Part shown: piece by piece, positions 1-8,844 of the stretch
Numbering within the stretch: position 1 is the stretch's first letter
Layout of the letters: the number at the start of each line of letters is the position of its first letter
DNA from: Oscillospiraceae bacterium
Lineage (GTDB): Bacteria; Bacillota; Clostridia; Saccharofermentanales; Saccharofermentanaceae
Reading direction: 5' to 3'
NCBI GenBank assembly: GCA_902764825.1
Contig: CACWXL010000001.1
Location: 124,001 to 188,000, forward strand
Length of the DNA: 64,000 nt
The notes under the pieces: generated by a model
Seen by the model: the letters and a program-made list of their open reading frames with translations, nothing else
Told to the model about the DNA's origin: nothing
Databases searched by the model: none
Position numbers and translations under genes: made by a program

Positions 1-387
1 TACCTCAGGATGACCTTTGGTTCCTGCAATGATTATGTTCATTCCCTTTGCGGCATTTTCCTTTACGATCTTATGGATCTTCGAAACAAACGGACATGTC
101 ATGTCCCTGATATCGCAGTTCTTGGACTCCAATATCCTTATTTCTTCAGGTGTTACGCCGTGGGCTCTTATAATGACAACAGCATTCTCAGGACAGTCTT
201 CTGCCTTTTCGCATATGGTAAATCCGCCCTTAACAAGTTCATCGACCACATATTTGTTGTGAACGATCTCGCCAAGCATCACAAGCGGCCTGCCGTCATT
301 CCTTGCGGCGACTGCATCCTGTGCAGCCGTAACGGCATTTTTGACGCCGAAACAGAATCCTGATGATTTAGCGGCAGTTACTTTCAT
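1..387 (-). CDS. ispH: 4-hydroxy-3-methylbut-2-enyl diphosphate reductase, 3'-truncated by the window edge
   Basis: IspH catalyses the last step of the MEP isoprenoid pathway, making IPP and DMAPP; it is a cytosolic [4Fe-4S] enzyme. Only the first 129 codons are present and the reading frame runs off the left edge. The family landmarks appear in order: GFCFGV with cluster Cys12, GEIVHN with His43, IRAHGV with His76, DMTCPF with cluster Cys98, and GHPEV with His126. The ATG at 387 overlaps the cmk TGA (ATGA), so translation is probably coupled to cmk. cmk next to ispH is a familiar arrangement in Clostridia. The call is firm; the C-terminal part, including the third cluster cysteine and any fused S1 domains, cannot be seen. 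Confidence 0.95.
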   Translation of the reverse strand, partial: MKVTAAKSSGFCFGVKNAVTAAQDAVAARNDGRPLVMLGEIVHNKYVVDELVKGGFTICEKAEDCPENAVVIIRAHGVTPEEIRILESKNCDIRDMTCPFVSKIHKIVKENAAKGMNIIIAGTKGHPEV

Positions 388-1058
388 TTATCTTCTTCTT
401 CCAAATGGCTTAAGAGGAATTCCCTTGTGCCTTCGATATCGTACTTTCCTGTGTCGATAACGACCGCTTCAGGAACCTGGATAAGAGGTGATGCGGCTCT
501 TGTGGAGTCCTGTTCATCTCTGTATTTAATATCTCTTAATACCTCTTCATAGGTCTGGGAGTGATCTCCTGCCTCATTAAGTTCCTTAAGTCTTCTCTCG
601 GCCCTTACCTCAGGTGCGCAGACAACGAAGAACTTGTATTTAGCATCAGGAAGCACTACGGATGCGATATCTCTTCCGTCAAGCACGAACGTCTGGTTCT
701 TAGCGATCTCTCTTTGAAGAGCTACCATTGCAGCCCTTACAAAAGGAAGTGCGGAAATATCAGATGCGGCAATGGATGTCTGGGGAGTTCTGAGTTCGCC
801 TGTAACATCCTCACCGTCGAGGATCATGTGCTGAACGCCGTCAATGAAAGCGACTTCGATCTTAATATCGTCCATCATCTTCTTTACGGCATCTGCATCT
901 TTTGCATTAATGCCTCTCTTGATGGATGCGACAGCGCATGTTCTGTACATCGCACCGGTATCAAGGTACATAATGCCGAGTTCTTTTGCGATGCCTTTTG
1001 CGAGCGTGCTCTTGCCTGATCCTGAAGGTCCGTCGATAGCGATCTGATAAATGCCCAT
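384..1058 (-). CDS. cmk: Cytidylate kinase
   Basis: Cmk phosphorylates CMP and dCMP with ATP in pyrimidine nucleotide salvage. The 224-residue length is normal. The P-loop GPSGSGKS lies at residues 10-17, followed by YLDTGAMYR (about 31-39), the NMP-binding insert, and LDGRDIASVV (about 126-135). The lid region carries RAERRLKEL and RDEQDSTRAASPL, typical of bacterial CMP kinases. The ATG at 1058 follows AGGAG at a good distance. It lies 11 bases downstream of the RpiR-type regulator and overlaps ispH by 4 bases, so the three genes are probably co-transcribed. Confidence 0.96.
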   Translation of the reverse strand: MGIYQIAIDGPSGSGKSTLAKGIAKELGIMYLDTGAMYRTCAVASIKRGINAKDADAVKKMMDDIKIEVAFIDGVQHMILDGEDVTGELRTPQTSIAASDISALPFVRAAMVALQREIAKNQTFVLDGRDIASVVLPDAKYKFFVVCAPEVRAERRLKELNEAGDHSQTYEEVLRDIKYRDEQDSTRAASPLIQVPEAVVIDTGKYDIEGTREFLLSHLEEEDK

Positions 1059-1069
1059 AATATTCTCCT

Positions 1070-1957
1070 TTATAAAATATCTCCGTCTTCTGTGGTCCTG
1101 TCTCTTCCCGTCTCATAGACACGGTACTGTGACCATAATGTCTCAAGCGATTCGAGTGATGCCTGGATATGCTCTTTTCTGTGCATTCCGAGTGATACGA
1201 GAAGTGCATTTATGAGTGACAGCGGCGCCGTAAGCGAATCAACGAATGATGCCATTGACGATTTCGCGAAAAGCTTGATGTCGGCATATTCGGTCATTGC
1301 CGTATCGTCCTTGTCGGTAATGGCGATTATCGTCGCGCCCTTCTTTTTTGCATAACCCATGGAGTTGATCGTTCTTGCAGAATATCTCGGAAATGAGATT
1401 CCGATCATAACATCGCCTTTCCCGATCGGCATGATCTGCTCGAAAAGCTCATTAGTGCAGGTACTTCTGACCAGCACAACGTCATCGAACAGAAGCGTCA
1501 TATAGAAATGCATGAACTCCGACAGAGGAGCCGATGCCCTGATGCCCATGATATATATCTTTCTAGCTCCGAGAATGGAACGGACGGCGTTGTCAAACTC
1601 TTTCTCATCAATGGAATTAAGTGAATCCCTGAGATTGGCTATGTCCTGATTGACGACTGATCTTAAGGCCTCGCTGTCGCTCTCGAACTTCTCGGTAAGT
1701 CCTAATCTCTGAACTGAAGTAAGCTTTGACTTAAGGTCTTCCTGAAGTGCCTTCTGGAATTCGGGATAACCTTCGAACCCGAGTTCCGTCGTAAACCTTA
1801 CGACAGTTGATTCGGATACTCCTACCTCCTCACCTAATCTGGCAGCGGTCATATAAGCTGCCTTGTCATAGGATTCCAGAATGAAGCCCGCAATGGCCTT
1901 ATGGCCCTTGCTCATACCGGAAATGGCATTTTCGATAAGATCAAGCGTCCCCGTCAT
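1070..1957 (-). CDS. MurR/RpiR family transcriptional regulator
   Basis: This is a DNA-binding regulator of the RpiR type, which usually senses a phosphosugar. The N-terminal winged HTH (about residues 1-75) contains GVSESTVVRFTTELGFEGY. The C-terminal SIS domain (about 120-260) contains IYIMGIRASAPL and GISFPRYSARTI. I chose the ATG at 1957 because AGGAAGG lies 8 bases upstream; a GTG at 1966 would add three residues. The gene overlaps the end of scpB by 17 bases and precedes cmk. No sugar gene is adjacent, so its ligand and targets cannot be inferred from context. Confidence 0.9.
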   Translation of the reverse strand: MTGTLDLIENAISGMSKGHKAIAGFILESYDKAAYMTAARLGEEVGVSESTVVRFTTELGFEGYPEFQKALQEDLKSKLTSVQRLGLTEKFESDSEALRSVVNQDIANLRDSLNSIDEKEFDNAVRSILGARKIYIMGIRASAPLSEFMHFYMTLLFDDVVLVRSTCTNELFEQIMPIGKGDVMIGISFPRYSARTINSMGYAKKKGATIIAITDKDDTAMTEYADIKLFAKSSMASFVDSLTAPLSLINALLVSLGMHRKEHIQASLESLETLWSQYRVYETGRDRTTEDGDIL

Positions 1958-2609
1958 TCTCTTCACCTTCCTCGTTCTCAGGCTTAGGTGCCATGAGGCT
2001 CTCGATCGAGATCTGCTTATCCTCTCCGCCGGCAGCTTCCTTGAGGGAATCTTCCATATCCCTGATAGTCTGGTAGCTCATAAGTTCAAGCGGCGGGAGA
2101 TCCTTTACCGATTCGATACCGAATTCGGTTAAGAACTTTCTGCTTGTCTTGAATAACGAAGGCCTTCCGGGTGCATCGAGGTTGCCTGCTTCTTCGATCC
2201 AGCCTCTGTCTAAGAGCCTTGAAATGATCGAATCCGAAGATACGCCTCTTACGAGTTCGACCTGTGCCCTTGTGCACGGCTGGTTATAGGCTATTACCGC
2301 CAATGTCTCATAAGATGCCTGGGACAGCGGCGGAACCTGCCTCGGGCCGAACATACGATCCAATATCTTCTTTTGTGAAGGTCTTGTCATGATCGCATAT
2401 GAATCTTCGGTCTTCCTGATCTCAAGTCCGCTCCACGGGTTTCCCGAATATCTGTCAGTAAGCGACTTTAATGCCTCATTTACGGCATTCTTCGAACAGT
2501 TGCAGATATCAGCCAGTTTATCGACTGAAACAGGGTCGCCGGATACGAATAAAATCGATTCGATAGCTGCGGGTAATTCCTGTGATGTTATCTTAAAATC
2601 GTCTTCCAT
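1941..2609 (-). CDS. scpB: Segregation and condensation protein B
   Basis: ScpB is the dimeric winged-helix (kite) subunit of the SMC-ScpAB condensin that compacts and segregates the chromosome. It binds ScpA rather than DNA. The 222-residue protein begins with the typical AAIESILFVSGDPVS segment and contains SQASYETLAVIAYNQP and the GRPSLFKTSRKFLTEFG stretch before an acidic tail (about 195-222). It starts 5 bases after scpA ends, the usual scpA-scpB pair. Confidence 0.95.
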   Translation of the reverse strand: MEDDFKITSQELPAAIESILFVSGDPVSVDKLADICNCSKNAVNEALKSLTDRYSGNPWSGLEIRKTEDSYAIMTRPSQKKILDRMFGPRQVPPLSQASYETLAVIAYNQPCTRAQVELVRGVSSDSIISRLLDRGWIEEAGNLDAPGRPSLFKTSRKFLTEFGIESVKDLPPLELMSYQTIRDMEDSLKEAAGGEDKQISIESLMAPKPENEEGEENDGDA

Positions 2610-2614
2610 AATTC

Positions 2615-3376
2615 TTAAACCTTTTTCTCTTCGATCGAGATCTCGCCGAAGTTTCTGTCCTGTTCTACGGTAACCTTGTTGTCCCTGATAAGTTCCAGTA
2701 TCGCAAGGAAGCTTACGACCTTATCCATCTTCTCTGCTTTCTTGCCGAAGAGACTTGAAAATAAGATCTTTCCCTTGCCCGTGATGGAACGCCAGATCGA
2801 CTTTATCCTCTCCTTTACGGAGCGCTTATCCCTCTGAAGGATATGTGTTATCTTCGCTGAAATATCAGTAAAACGCTGCTCATTACGCTCATTGATGAGA
2901 GCAACGGCATCGTTGAATTCTTCTATATCAAAGTTCTGCTCAGCAGGCTTTAAGGAGATACCGAGCTGCTTTGCAGTTGATGCGTAACGGAATCTTGCGC
3001 CGTCGAACTTATCTCTTCTCTCTTTTAAGTCCTGCGCGAAAACACGGCACCTTTTATATCTCATCAACGAGATAACGAGTTCTTCTCTCGGGTCAACGAC
3101 ATCATCGCCCGTGCCGCCCAATGCAGCCTGCATGCCCGGAAGCATCATCCTGGACTTGATCGATACTAATGTCGCACCCATGACCAGGAAGTCTGAAGCA
3201 AGTTCCATGTCGAATTCCTGCATGGACTCGATGTACTGCATATACTGCGCAGTGATGGTGCTGATCGGGATATCGTAGATATCGACATCGTTCTTTTCGA
3301 TAAGATGCAAAAGCAGGTCCAGAGGGCCTTCGAATTGTCTTAATCTGATCTCAGGCTTTACTGCTTGCTCGGGCAT
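2615..3376 (-). CDS. scpA: Segregation and condensation protein A
   Basis: ScpA is the kleisin that bridges the SMC heads and binds a ScpB dimer. It opens with LRQFEGPLDLLLHLI and DIYDIPIS, the N-terminal kleisin signature, followed by FLVMGATLVSIKSRMMLP. The winged-helix C-terminus holds VSFLAILELIRDNKVTVEQ. The frame is open to a TTG at 3391, but the ATG at 3376 starts 5 bases after the stop of the upstream protease gene and is preferred; it gives 253 residues. The gene is part of the M50 protease-scpA-scpB run. Confidence 0.93.
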   Translation of the reverse strand: MPEQAVKPEIRLRQFEGPLDLLLHLIEKNDVDIYDIPISTITAQYMQYIESMQEFDMELASDFLVMGATLVSIKSRMMLPGMQAALGGTGDDVVDPREELVISLMRYKRCRVFAQDLKERRDKFDGARFRYASTAKQLGISLKPAEQNFDIEEFNDAVALINERNEQRFTDISAKITHILQRDKRSVKERIKSIWRSITGKGKILFSSLFGKKAEKMDKVVSFLAILELIRDNKVTVEQDRNFGEISIEEKKV

Positions 3377-3380
3377 ATTA

Positions 3381-4118
3381 TCAGATTCCAATCAAAGAGA
3401 ACAGCATTTCAAAAGGAATCAGGATGAAGCCGATGATCTTTTCGAAAGGCCACTGGATAATACTGACTACCTGACTTAAGATCGAGATCCTGGAGACATA
3501 TCCGATAAAGAAAATGGCCATGAGGATCATCGGTGACCATCTTTCAAAATTCCTGTATCCGGCAGAGGATCTTACCTTATAAGGCAATAATTCCTGAAGA
3601 ACGTGGAAACCGTCCAAAGGCGGGATAGGCAAAAGATTAAATGCCAAAAGCATCATCGAAAATGCATATGTATTAAAAAACAGGTCATACAGCGCCTTTA
3701 ATGCGATGCCAAAAGATGCACCGCCGAACCTTAAATACAGATGATAGAAAAGGCTGCCGAAGATCATTGCGACAGTACCTAAAATGAAGTTGCCCGTAAC
3801 ACCTGCCAGATGAACCATGATGTTCATCCAGCGGTGGTTCTTGAATCTGTGAAGATTCGAAGGATTATACATAACAGGCTTACCCCATCCGAAACCTGCT
3901 GTAAGAAGCAGGATCGTACCTATCGGATCCATATGTGCAAGAGGATTAAGGGTAACTCTTCCCATGTTCCTGGGAGTCGGATCGCCAAGCCATACCGCAA
4001 CCGACGCATGCATAAACTCATGGATCGAGAAAGACAGCGTCAGCGCAATGATAAAGATTATCAGTAAATAGATAATCGTCGGTATGTCGTATCCGCTAAA
4101 GAACAGGTTAATTATCAT
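3381..4118 (-). CDS. Site-2 protease family (M50) membrane metalloprotease
   Basis: This is a polytopic membrane protein of 245 residues in the M50 family, whose members cleave substrates within the membrane. HEFMH (about residues 34-38) is the zinc-binding HExxH site, and PIPPLDGFHV (about 166) carries the third ligand, the Asp of the LDG motif. Five or six hydrophobic segments are visible. It resembles the short Rv/YwhC-like group with no PDZ domain. The ATG at 4118 has GAGGTG 4 bases upstream. A place next to scpA is common in Firmicutes. The substrate is unknown. Confidence 0.88.
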   Translation of the reverse strand: MIINLFFSGYDIPTIIYLLIIFIIALTLSFSIHEFMHASVAVWLGDPTPRNMGRVTLNPLAHMDPIGTILLLTAGFGWGKPVMYNPSNLHRFKNHRWMNIMVHLAGVTGNFILGTVAMIFGSLFYHLYLRFGGASFGIALKALYDLFFNTYAFSMMLLAFNLLPIPPLDGFHVLQELLPYKVRSSAGYRNFERWSPMILMAIFFIGYVSRISILSQVVSIIQWPFEKIIGFILIPFEMLFSLIGI

Positions 4119-4126
4119 AAATCACC

Positions 4127-7100
4127 TCATGCCTTAACGACAGAGAATGTGATCTTCTCTCCGTTGACATTCCACTCCTTGGAGTTGTCTCCCGTTCCCT
4201 TGGAGATCTCTGTTGCAAGTACTTCGGAAGCAAGGTAATCCTTCTTCTTCTCGATTATTTCAGCAAGCTTGTCGTTACCATCATACTTGAGAACGATGCG
4301 GTCAGATACCGTAAGACCTTCTGTTTCCTTACGGTGATTCTGGATCTTGGAGATCATCTCTCTTACAAGACCGTCTTCGATGAGTTCTTCAGTAAGGACT
4401 GTGGAGATGGAGACAGTAAGATTGCCGGATGTCTGTGTGGAGAATCCTTCAGGCTGTGTCGTCTCGATGAGGAAATCTTCTTCCGTCATCTCATACTCTT
4501 CACCGTTTACAGTGATCTTAACAGAGCCGTTCTTGAGTGCATTATATGTCTCTTTGCCCGGGAGGTTTGCGATAACCTCCTTGGCGTCATTCAAGTTCTT
4601 GCCGAACTTTCTTCCGCATGTCCTGAGCTGCGGCTTGAAGCTGTAATCAACGAGCGTTGAAGCATCGCTCAATACTTCGATCTTACGGATATTGAGCTCA
4701 TCAAGAACGATCGGCTTATATTCATCGTCAAGACCGATCTCGGATACTACGTAGATCTCGGACAGAGGCTGACGGTTCTTGATGGAAGCGGATTCACGGC
4801 AGCTGTGGCCCAATGTAACGATCTCCTGAACGAGTTCCATCTCTTCTTCAAGCTTAGCGTCGATCAGGCTCTCATCAGCAACCGGATACTTAGCGAGGTG
4901 TACTGAGATCGGAGCTTCCTTATCAACGGAGCATACGATGTTCTGATAGATCTCTTCAGTCATGAACGGAACGAAAGGTGCGCAAAGTCTTGTGAGATTG
5001 TCGAGGACAGTATAAAGAGTCATGTAAGCATTGACCTTGTCCTGTGTCTCTTCAGCGCCCCAGTATCTGTCACGGCAGCGTCTTACGTACCAGTTGGAAA
5101 GCTCTTCGGTGAAGTCCTGGATGAGTCTTGCAGACTGGGAGATGTCATAATTGTCCATCTTCTCGTTTACGACCTTGATGAGCGTGTTAAGACGTGAGAG
5201 TACCCATCTGTCCATAGCGCCCAGCGAAGCCTTGTCGAGTGTATGCTTTGTGGGATCGAAATTATCGATGTCGGCATACATTACGTAGAATGCATATGTA
5301 TTCCAGAATGTTCCGATGAACTTCTTGATGCCGTCATTTACAGCTTCCTTGGAGAATCTTGAAGGAAGCCAGGGCTGGTTTGCAGTATAGAAATACCATC
5401 TTGCTGCATCAGCGCCCTGTGAATCAAGAACATCCCAGGGATCAACGACGTTGCCCAAGTGCTTGCTCATCTTGATACCGTCCTTATCCTGAACGATACC
5501 CATTACGATGCAGTTCTCAAAAGGTGCTCTTCCGAAGAGTACCGTTGAGATAGCGATAAGCGAATAGAACCAACCTCTTGTCTGGTCGATACCCTCTGAA
5601 ATGAAATTGCAGGGATAGTGGGATTCGAAGAATTCCTTGTTCTCGAAAGGATAGTGATACTGGGCAAAAGGCATTGAACCAGAGTCGAACCAGCAGTCGA
5701 TAACCTCAGTAACTCTCTTCATCTGTCCGCCGCACTTGGGGCACTTGATGTGTACGTTATCAACATAGGGCTTATGAAGCTCGATATCATCCGGACAGTC
5801 GTCAGACATGGACTTGAGTTCTTCGATAGAACCGATGCAGTGCCTCTCGCCGCACTCGCACTCCCATACCGGAAGAGGTGTACCCCAGTAACGCTCACGG
5901 GAGATACCCCAGTCGATTACGTTTCTTAAGAAGTCACCCATACGGCCGATGAACCATGTGGATCTTGCGAAATAGATCAGAGGTGTGTCGCATCTCCAGC
6001 AGAAAGGATACTCGTGCTCGAACTTGGGAGCAGAGAAAAGGAGTGATCTTGAATCAAGGTCCTTAAGTACTTCAGGATCTGCATCCTTAACGAACTTGCC
6101 TGCAAAAGGTGTTTCCTCAGTGAGGTTACCCCTTGTATCAACGAACTGGACCATCGGAAGGTCATTGTCTCTTCCGACTCTTGCGTCATCTTCACCGAAT
6201 GCGGGAGCGATGTGAACGATACCTGTACCGTCTTCCATAGTTACGTACTCGTCGCATACTGTGTAATGAGCCTTTTTCTTCTGCTTTGCAGCTTCATCTG
6301 CCGCACCCTGGTAGAGAGCGACATAAGATCTGCCTGCAAGATCGGTACCCTTATAGGATTCAAGGATCTCATAAGCCTTCTCGCCGTCCTTTGCAAGGCT
6401 GCCCAGTACGGAATCGAGCAAAGCAGTTGCCATGTAGTATGTGTAGCCGTCACAGGCCTTTACCTTTGAATATTCGTCGTTGGGGTTAAGGCACAGAGCA
6501 ACGTTTGAAGGAAGTGTCCAGGGTGTTGTCGTCCATGCGAGGAAGTATGCATCCTCATCAACACACTTGAATCTTACGACAGCAGATCTCTCCTTGACTG
6601 TCTTATATCCCTGAGCAACCTCGTGTGAAGACAATGCAGTACCGCATCTCGGGCAGTAAGGAACGATCTTGTGGCCCTTGTAGATAAGGCCCTGATCCCA
6701 CATCTGCTTCAATGCCCACCACTCGGACTCGATGTAGTTGTTGTCGTATGTAACGTAAGGATTCTCCATGTCTGCCCAGAAACCTACGCGGTCACTCATG
6801 TGCTCCCACTGGTCCTTATATGTCCAGACGGATTCCTTACACTTCTTGATGAAGGGCTCTACGCCGTAGCCTTCGATCTGGGGCTTGCCGTTGATGCCCA
6901 AAGCCTTCTCGACTTCAAGCTCTACGGGAAGTCCGTGTGTATCCCAGCCTGCCTTGAAGACGATAGTCTCGCCCTTCATTGCGTGATATCTCGGGATAAC
7001 GTCCTTAATGACTCTTGTCTTGATATGTCCGATATGAGGCTTTCCGTTAGCCGTCGGAGGGCCGTCATATAGAGTAAAAGTCGGAGCACCGTCAGCCTTG

Positions 7101-7201
7101 GGCGCAATGCTCTTCTTATAAACGTCGTTCTTCTTCCAGAATTCGAGAACCTTTTTCTCTCTGTCTACGAAATTGAGGTCTTTTGAAACTTTGTTGTACA
7201 T
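4127..7201 (-). CDS. ileS: Isoleucyl-tRNA synthetase
   Basis: IleS charges tRNA-Ile and edits valine. At 1024 residues it carries the class I signatures GKPHIGHIKTRVIKD (about 52-66, the HIGH motif) and DGIKMSKHLGN (KMSKS motif). The editing domain has WTTTPWTLPSN, and DQTRGWFYSL precedes the KMSKS loop. HIGHIKTR, KMSKHLGN and the long C-terminal domain look like the eukaryote-like type 2 IleS, which is often less sensitive to mupirocin; that assignment is inference. There is no room for a T-box upstream. Instead a 13-bp AT-rich inverted repeat (7218-7250) lies in the 65-base gap before the gene. Confidence 0.97.
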   Translation of the reverse strand: MYNKVSKDLNFVDREKKVLEFWKKNDVYKKSIAPKADGAPTFTLYDGPPTANGKPHIGHIKTRVIKDVIPRYHAMKGETIVFKAGWDTHGLPVELEVEKALGINGKPQIEGYGVEPFIKKCKESVWTYKDQWEHMSDRVGFWADMENPYVTYDNNYIESEWWALKQMWDQGLIYKGHKIVPYCPRCGTALSSHEVAQGYKTVKERSAVVRFKCVDEDAYFLAWTTTPWTLPSNVALCLNPNDEYSKVKACDGYTYYMATALLDSVLGSLAKDGEKAYEILESYKGTDLAGRSYVALYQGAADEAAKQKKKAHYTVCDEYVTMEDGTGIVHIAPAFGEDDARVGRDNDLPMVQFVDTRGNLTEETPFAGKFVKDADPEVLKDLDSRSLLFSAPKFEHEYPFCWRCDTPLIYFARSTWFIGRMGDFLRNVIDWGISRERYWGTPLPVWECECGERHCIGSIEELKSMSDDCPDDIELHKPYVDNVHIKCPKCGGQMKRVTEVIDCWFDSGSMPFAQYHYPFENKEFFESHYPCNFISEGIDQTRGWFYSLIAISTVLFGRAPFENCIVMGIVQDKDGIKMSKHLGNVVDPWDVLDSQGADAARWYFYTANQPWLPSRFSKEAVNDGIKKFIGTFWNTYAFYVMYADIDNFDPTKHTLDKASLGAMDRWVLSRLNTLIKVVNEKMDNYDISQSARLIQDFTEELSNWYVRRCRDRYWGAEETQDKVNAYMTLYTVLDNLTRLCAPFVPFMTEEIYQNIVCSVDKEAPISVHLAKYPVADESLIDAKLEEEMELVQEIVTLGHSCRESASIKNRQPLSEIYVVSEIGLDDEYKPIVLDELNIRKIEVLSDASTLVDYSFKPQLRTCGRKFGKNLNDAKEVIANLPGKETYNALKNGSVKITVNGEEYEMTEEDFLIETTQPEGFSTQTSGNLTVSISTVLTEELIEDGLVREMISKIQNHRKETEGLTVSDRIVLKYDGNDKLAEIIEKKKDYLASEVLATEISKGTGDNSKEWNVNGEKITFSVVKA

Positions 7202-7217
7202 AAACCTGCTTTTCCTT

Positions 7218-7250
7218 TATATATAATTTTGCAAGTTAAAATTATATATA
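7218..7250 (-). repeat. 13-bp perfect inverted repeat in the ileS 5' region
   Basis: The arms 7218-7230 and 7238-7250 are exact reverse complements around a 7-base loop. The pairing extends outward so that CCTT (from 7256) faces AAGG (7214-7217). That AAGG is the probable ileS Shine-Dalgarno sequence, about 11 bases before the ATG. No U-run follows, so it is a poor terminator. It could be an mRNA structure masking the ribosome binding site or a protein operator. Confidence 0.7.
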
Positions 7251-7266
7251 TTAAGGGGCTTTAAAG

Positions 7267-7959
7267 TCAAGCAAACAGGCTCCACGGGAAGATATCCGGA
7301 ACAGGCGCCTCAAACGTAATAAACTCGCGCTTTACAGGGTGTTCGAACGACAATTTGTAAGCTTCAAGGGCAATATCTTTTGTCCTTTCATCCTTTTTGC
7401 CGTACTTCTGATCGCCGATAAGCGGGTGTCCGGCATGTGCCATCTGCGCCCTGATCTGATGTGACCTGCCCGTTCCGAGCTTTACTTCGGCCAGAGTCAT
7501 GCCGTCTTTTGACAAGACCGCCCTGTAATCCAGGTAACAAGCCTTAAATCCGGGCTTTGCGGAGTCTGAAACAGTAACGATGTTCTTTGCTTCATCCTTC
7601 CAAATGAAGTTCTCGAGTCTTCCATCGCCTTCAAGTATGCCGCTTACGACACATCGGTAGATCTTATCCACCTTTCTCTGTCTTATCTGTTCAGAGAGCC
7701 TTGCGGCGGCTTTGCTCGTGCGCGCGAAAACCATGACTCCGGAAACGGGTCTGTCGAGCCTGTGTACAAGGCCAAGATAGACTTCTCCGGGCTTTTGGTA
7801 CTTTTCCTTGATGTAGGCCTTAAGGATCGTGAGCATATCAGGGGCATTGCTGCCGTCACTTTGCGAAAGGACACCTGAAGGTTTGACAGCCACGATGATG
7901 TGGTTATCTTCGTAAAGGATCTTTACGCCGCATGCAGTATTGGTTAGCCCGCTGTCCAT
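7267..7959 (-). CDS. RluA-family pseudouridine synthase
   Basis: The protein isomerises uridine to pseudouridine in rRNA or tRNA. The catalytic motif LVHRLDRPVSGVMVF carries the essential Asp (about residue 70). ILYEDNHIIVAVKPSGVL starts the fold, and LGTGRSHQIRAQMAHAGHP closes the active site. There is no S4 domain, and the 230-residue length fits the short RluA/RluC-like group. The target cannot be predicted. It overlaps the upstream methyltransferase by 16 bases, which makes a two-gene RNA-modification unit. Confidence 0.92.
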   Translation of the reverse strand: MDSGLTNTACGVKILYEDNHIIVAVKPSGVLSQSDGSNAPDMLTILKAYIKEKYQKPGEVYLGLVHRLDRPVSGVMVFARTSKAAARLSEQIRQRKVDKIYRCVVSGILEGDGRLENFIWKDEAKNIVTVSDSAKPGFKACYLDYRAVLSKDGMTLAEVKLGTGRSHQIRAQMAHAGHPLIGDQKYGKKDERTKDIALEAYKLSFEHPVKREFITFEAPVPDIFPWSLFA

Positions 7960-8843
7960 CTTGCTGTCTGTCCGCAGGGCAAAAGAACGCCCATCTTAGT
8001 TACCGGGAGCATTAATTCTTCGGCATCAACTTTGCCGCCCGGGATGGCGAGCTTTAATATCTGGCCTGATGCCTGGGCCGTAATGCCCGTGGCATATGAG
8101 CTTGCAATAAAGAATAACGGATCGTCCGATATGAGATTTGCACAGAGCTTAACCAGATCATAGAAAGAATCTTCGAGCTTCCATAATTCGCCTGAAGGTC
8201 CCCTGCCGTATGAAGGCGGGTCCATGATGATACCGTCGTATTTTCTTCCTCTTCTGATCTCGCGCTCGACAAACTTCATGCAGTCTTCTGCGATAAACCT
8301 GACATATCTGTCTTCGAGACCCGATTCCTTGATATTTTCCTTGGCTCTGGCGATCATGCCCTTTGATGCATCGACATGTACGACTTCATCAGCTCCGTGG
8401 GCAGCACAGGCAAGTGTCTGCGCGCCCGTATAGGCAAACATATTGAGTACTTTTATGTCCTTTTTGCCGGAAGCTTTAGCCTTCTCAATGAGATCTCCGC
8501 AGAAATCCCAGTTTGAAGCCTGCTCCGGGAACAGACCTGTGTGCTTAAAGGCAGTCGGTTCAATGATAAATGTGAGCTTTTTGCCCAGTGAATCATAGCT
8601 GACCTTCCATGTGGAAGGGAAACTCTTGAGTTTAGTCCAGGCACCGCCGCCCTTGTCACTTCTGGTGTAGAAGGAATGGGGCTTTTCGAGATCATCCATG
8701 GAGACTTCCCTGCCGTCTCTTATAACAGGCCAAACCGCCTGAGGATCAGGACGCCTTAAGATAACGCTGCCCCAGCGCTCATACTTTTCGCCGCCTCCGG
8801 CATACATCAGCTCATAATCTTTCCAATTACCTGAAATGAACAT
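7944..8843 (-). CDS. Class I SAM-dependent RNA methyltransferase, RlmI/RlmK-like
   Basis: This 299-residue protein has a Rossmann methyltransferase core. VLNMFAYTGAQTLACA is motif I, VVHVDASKGMIARAKEN binds the SAM ribose, and GIIMDPPSYGRG is the DPPxY/F-type catalytic motif of the rRNA (cytosine-C5) and RlmI/RlmK group. It lacks the N-terminal PUA domain of E. coli RlmI. The end overlaps the RluA-type gene, which supports a job in RNA modification. The ATG at 8843 lies one base from the upstream lipoprotein stop. The exact target base is unknown. Confidence 0.85.
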   Translation of the reverse strand: MFISGNWKDYELMYAGGGEKYERWGSVILRRPDPQAVWPVIRDGREVSMDDLEKPHSFYTRSDKGGGAWTKLKSFPSTWKVSYDSLGKKLTFIIEPTAFKHTGLFPEQASNWDFCGDLIEKAKASGKKDIKVLNMFAYTGAQTLACAAHGADEVVHVDASKGMIARAKENIKESGLEDRYVRFIAEDCMKFVEREIRRGRKYDGIIMDPPSYGRGPSGELWKLEDSFYDLVKLCANLISDDPLFFIASSYATGITAQASGQILKLAIPGGKVDAEELMLPVTKMGVLLPCGQTARWTAG

Positions 8844-8844
8844 G

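Noticed and set aside
6671..7072. 133-codon plus-strand frame inside ileS
   Set aside because: Antisense to the ileS catalytic core, with no start signal.
7202..7266. T-box leader for ileS
   Set aside because: The gap is too short and lacks the T-box consensus.
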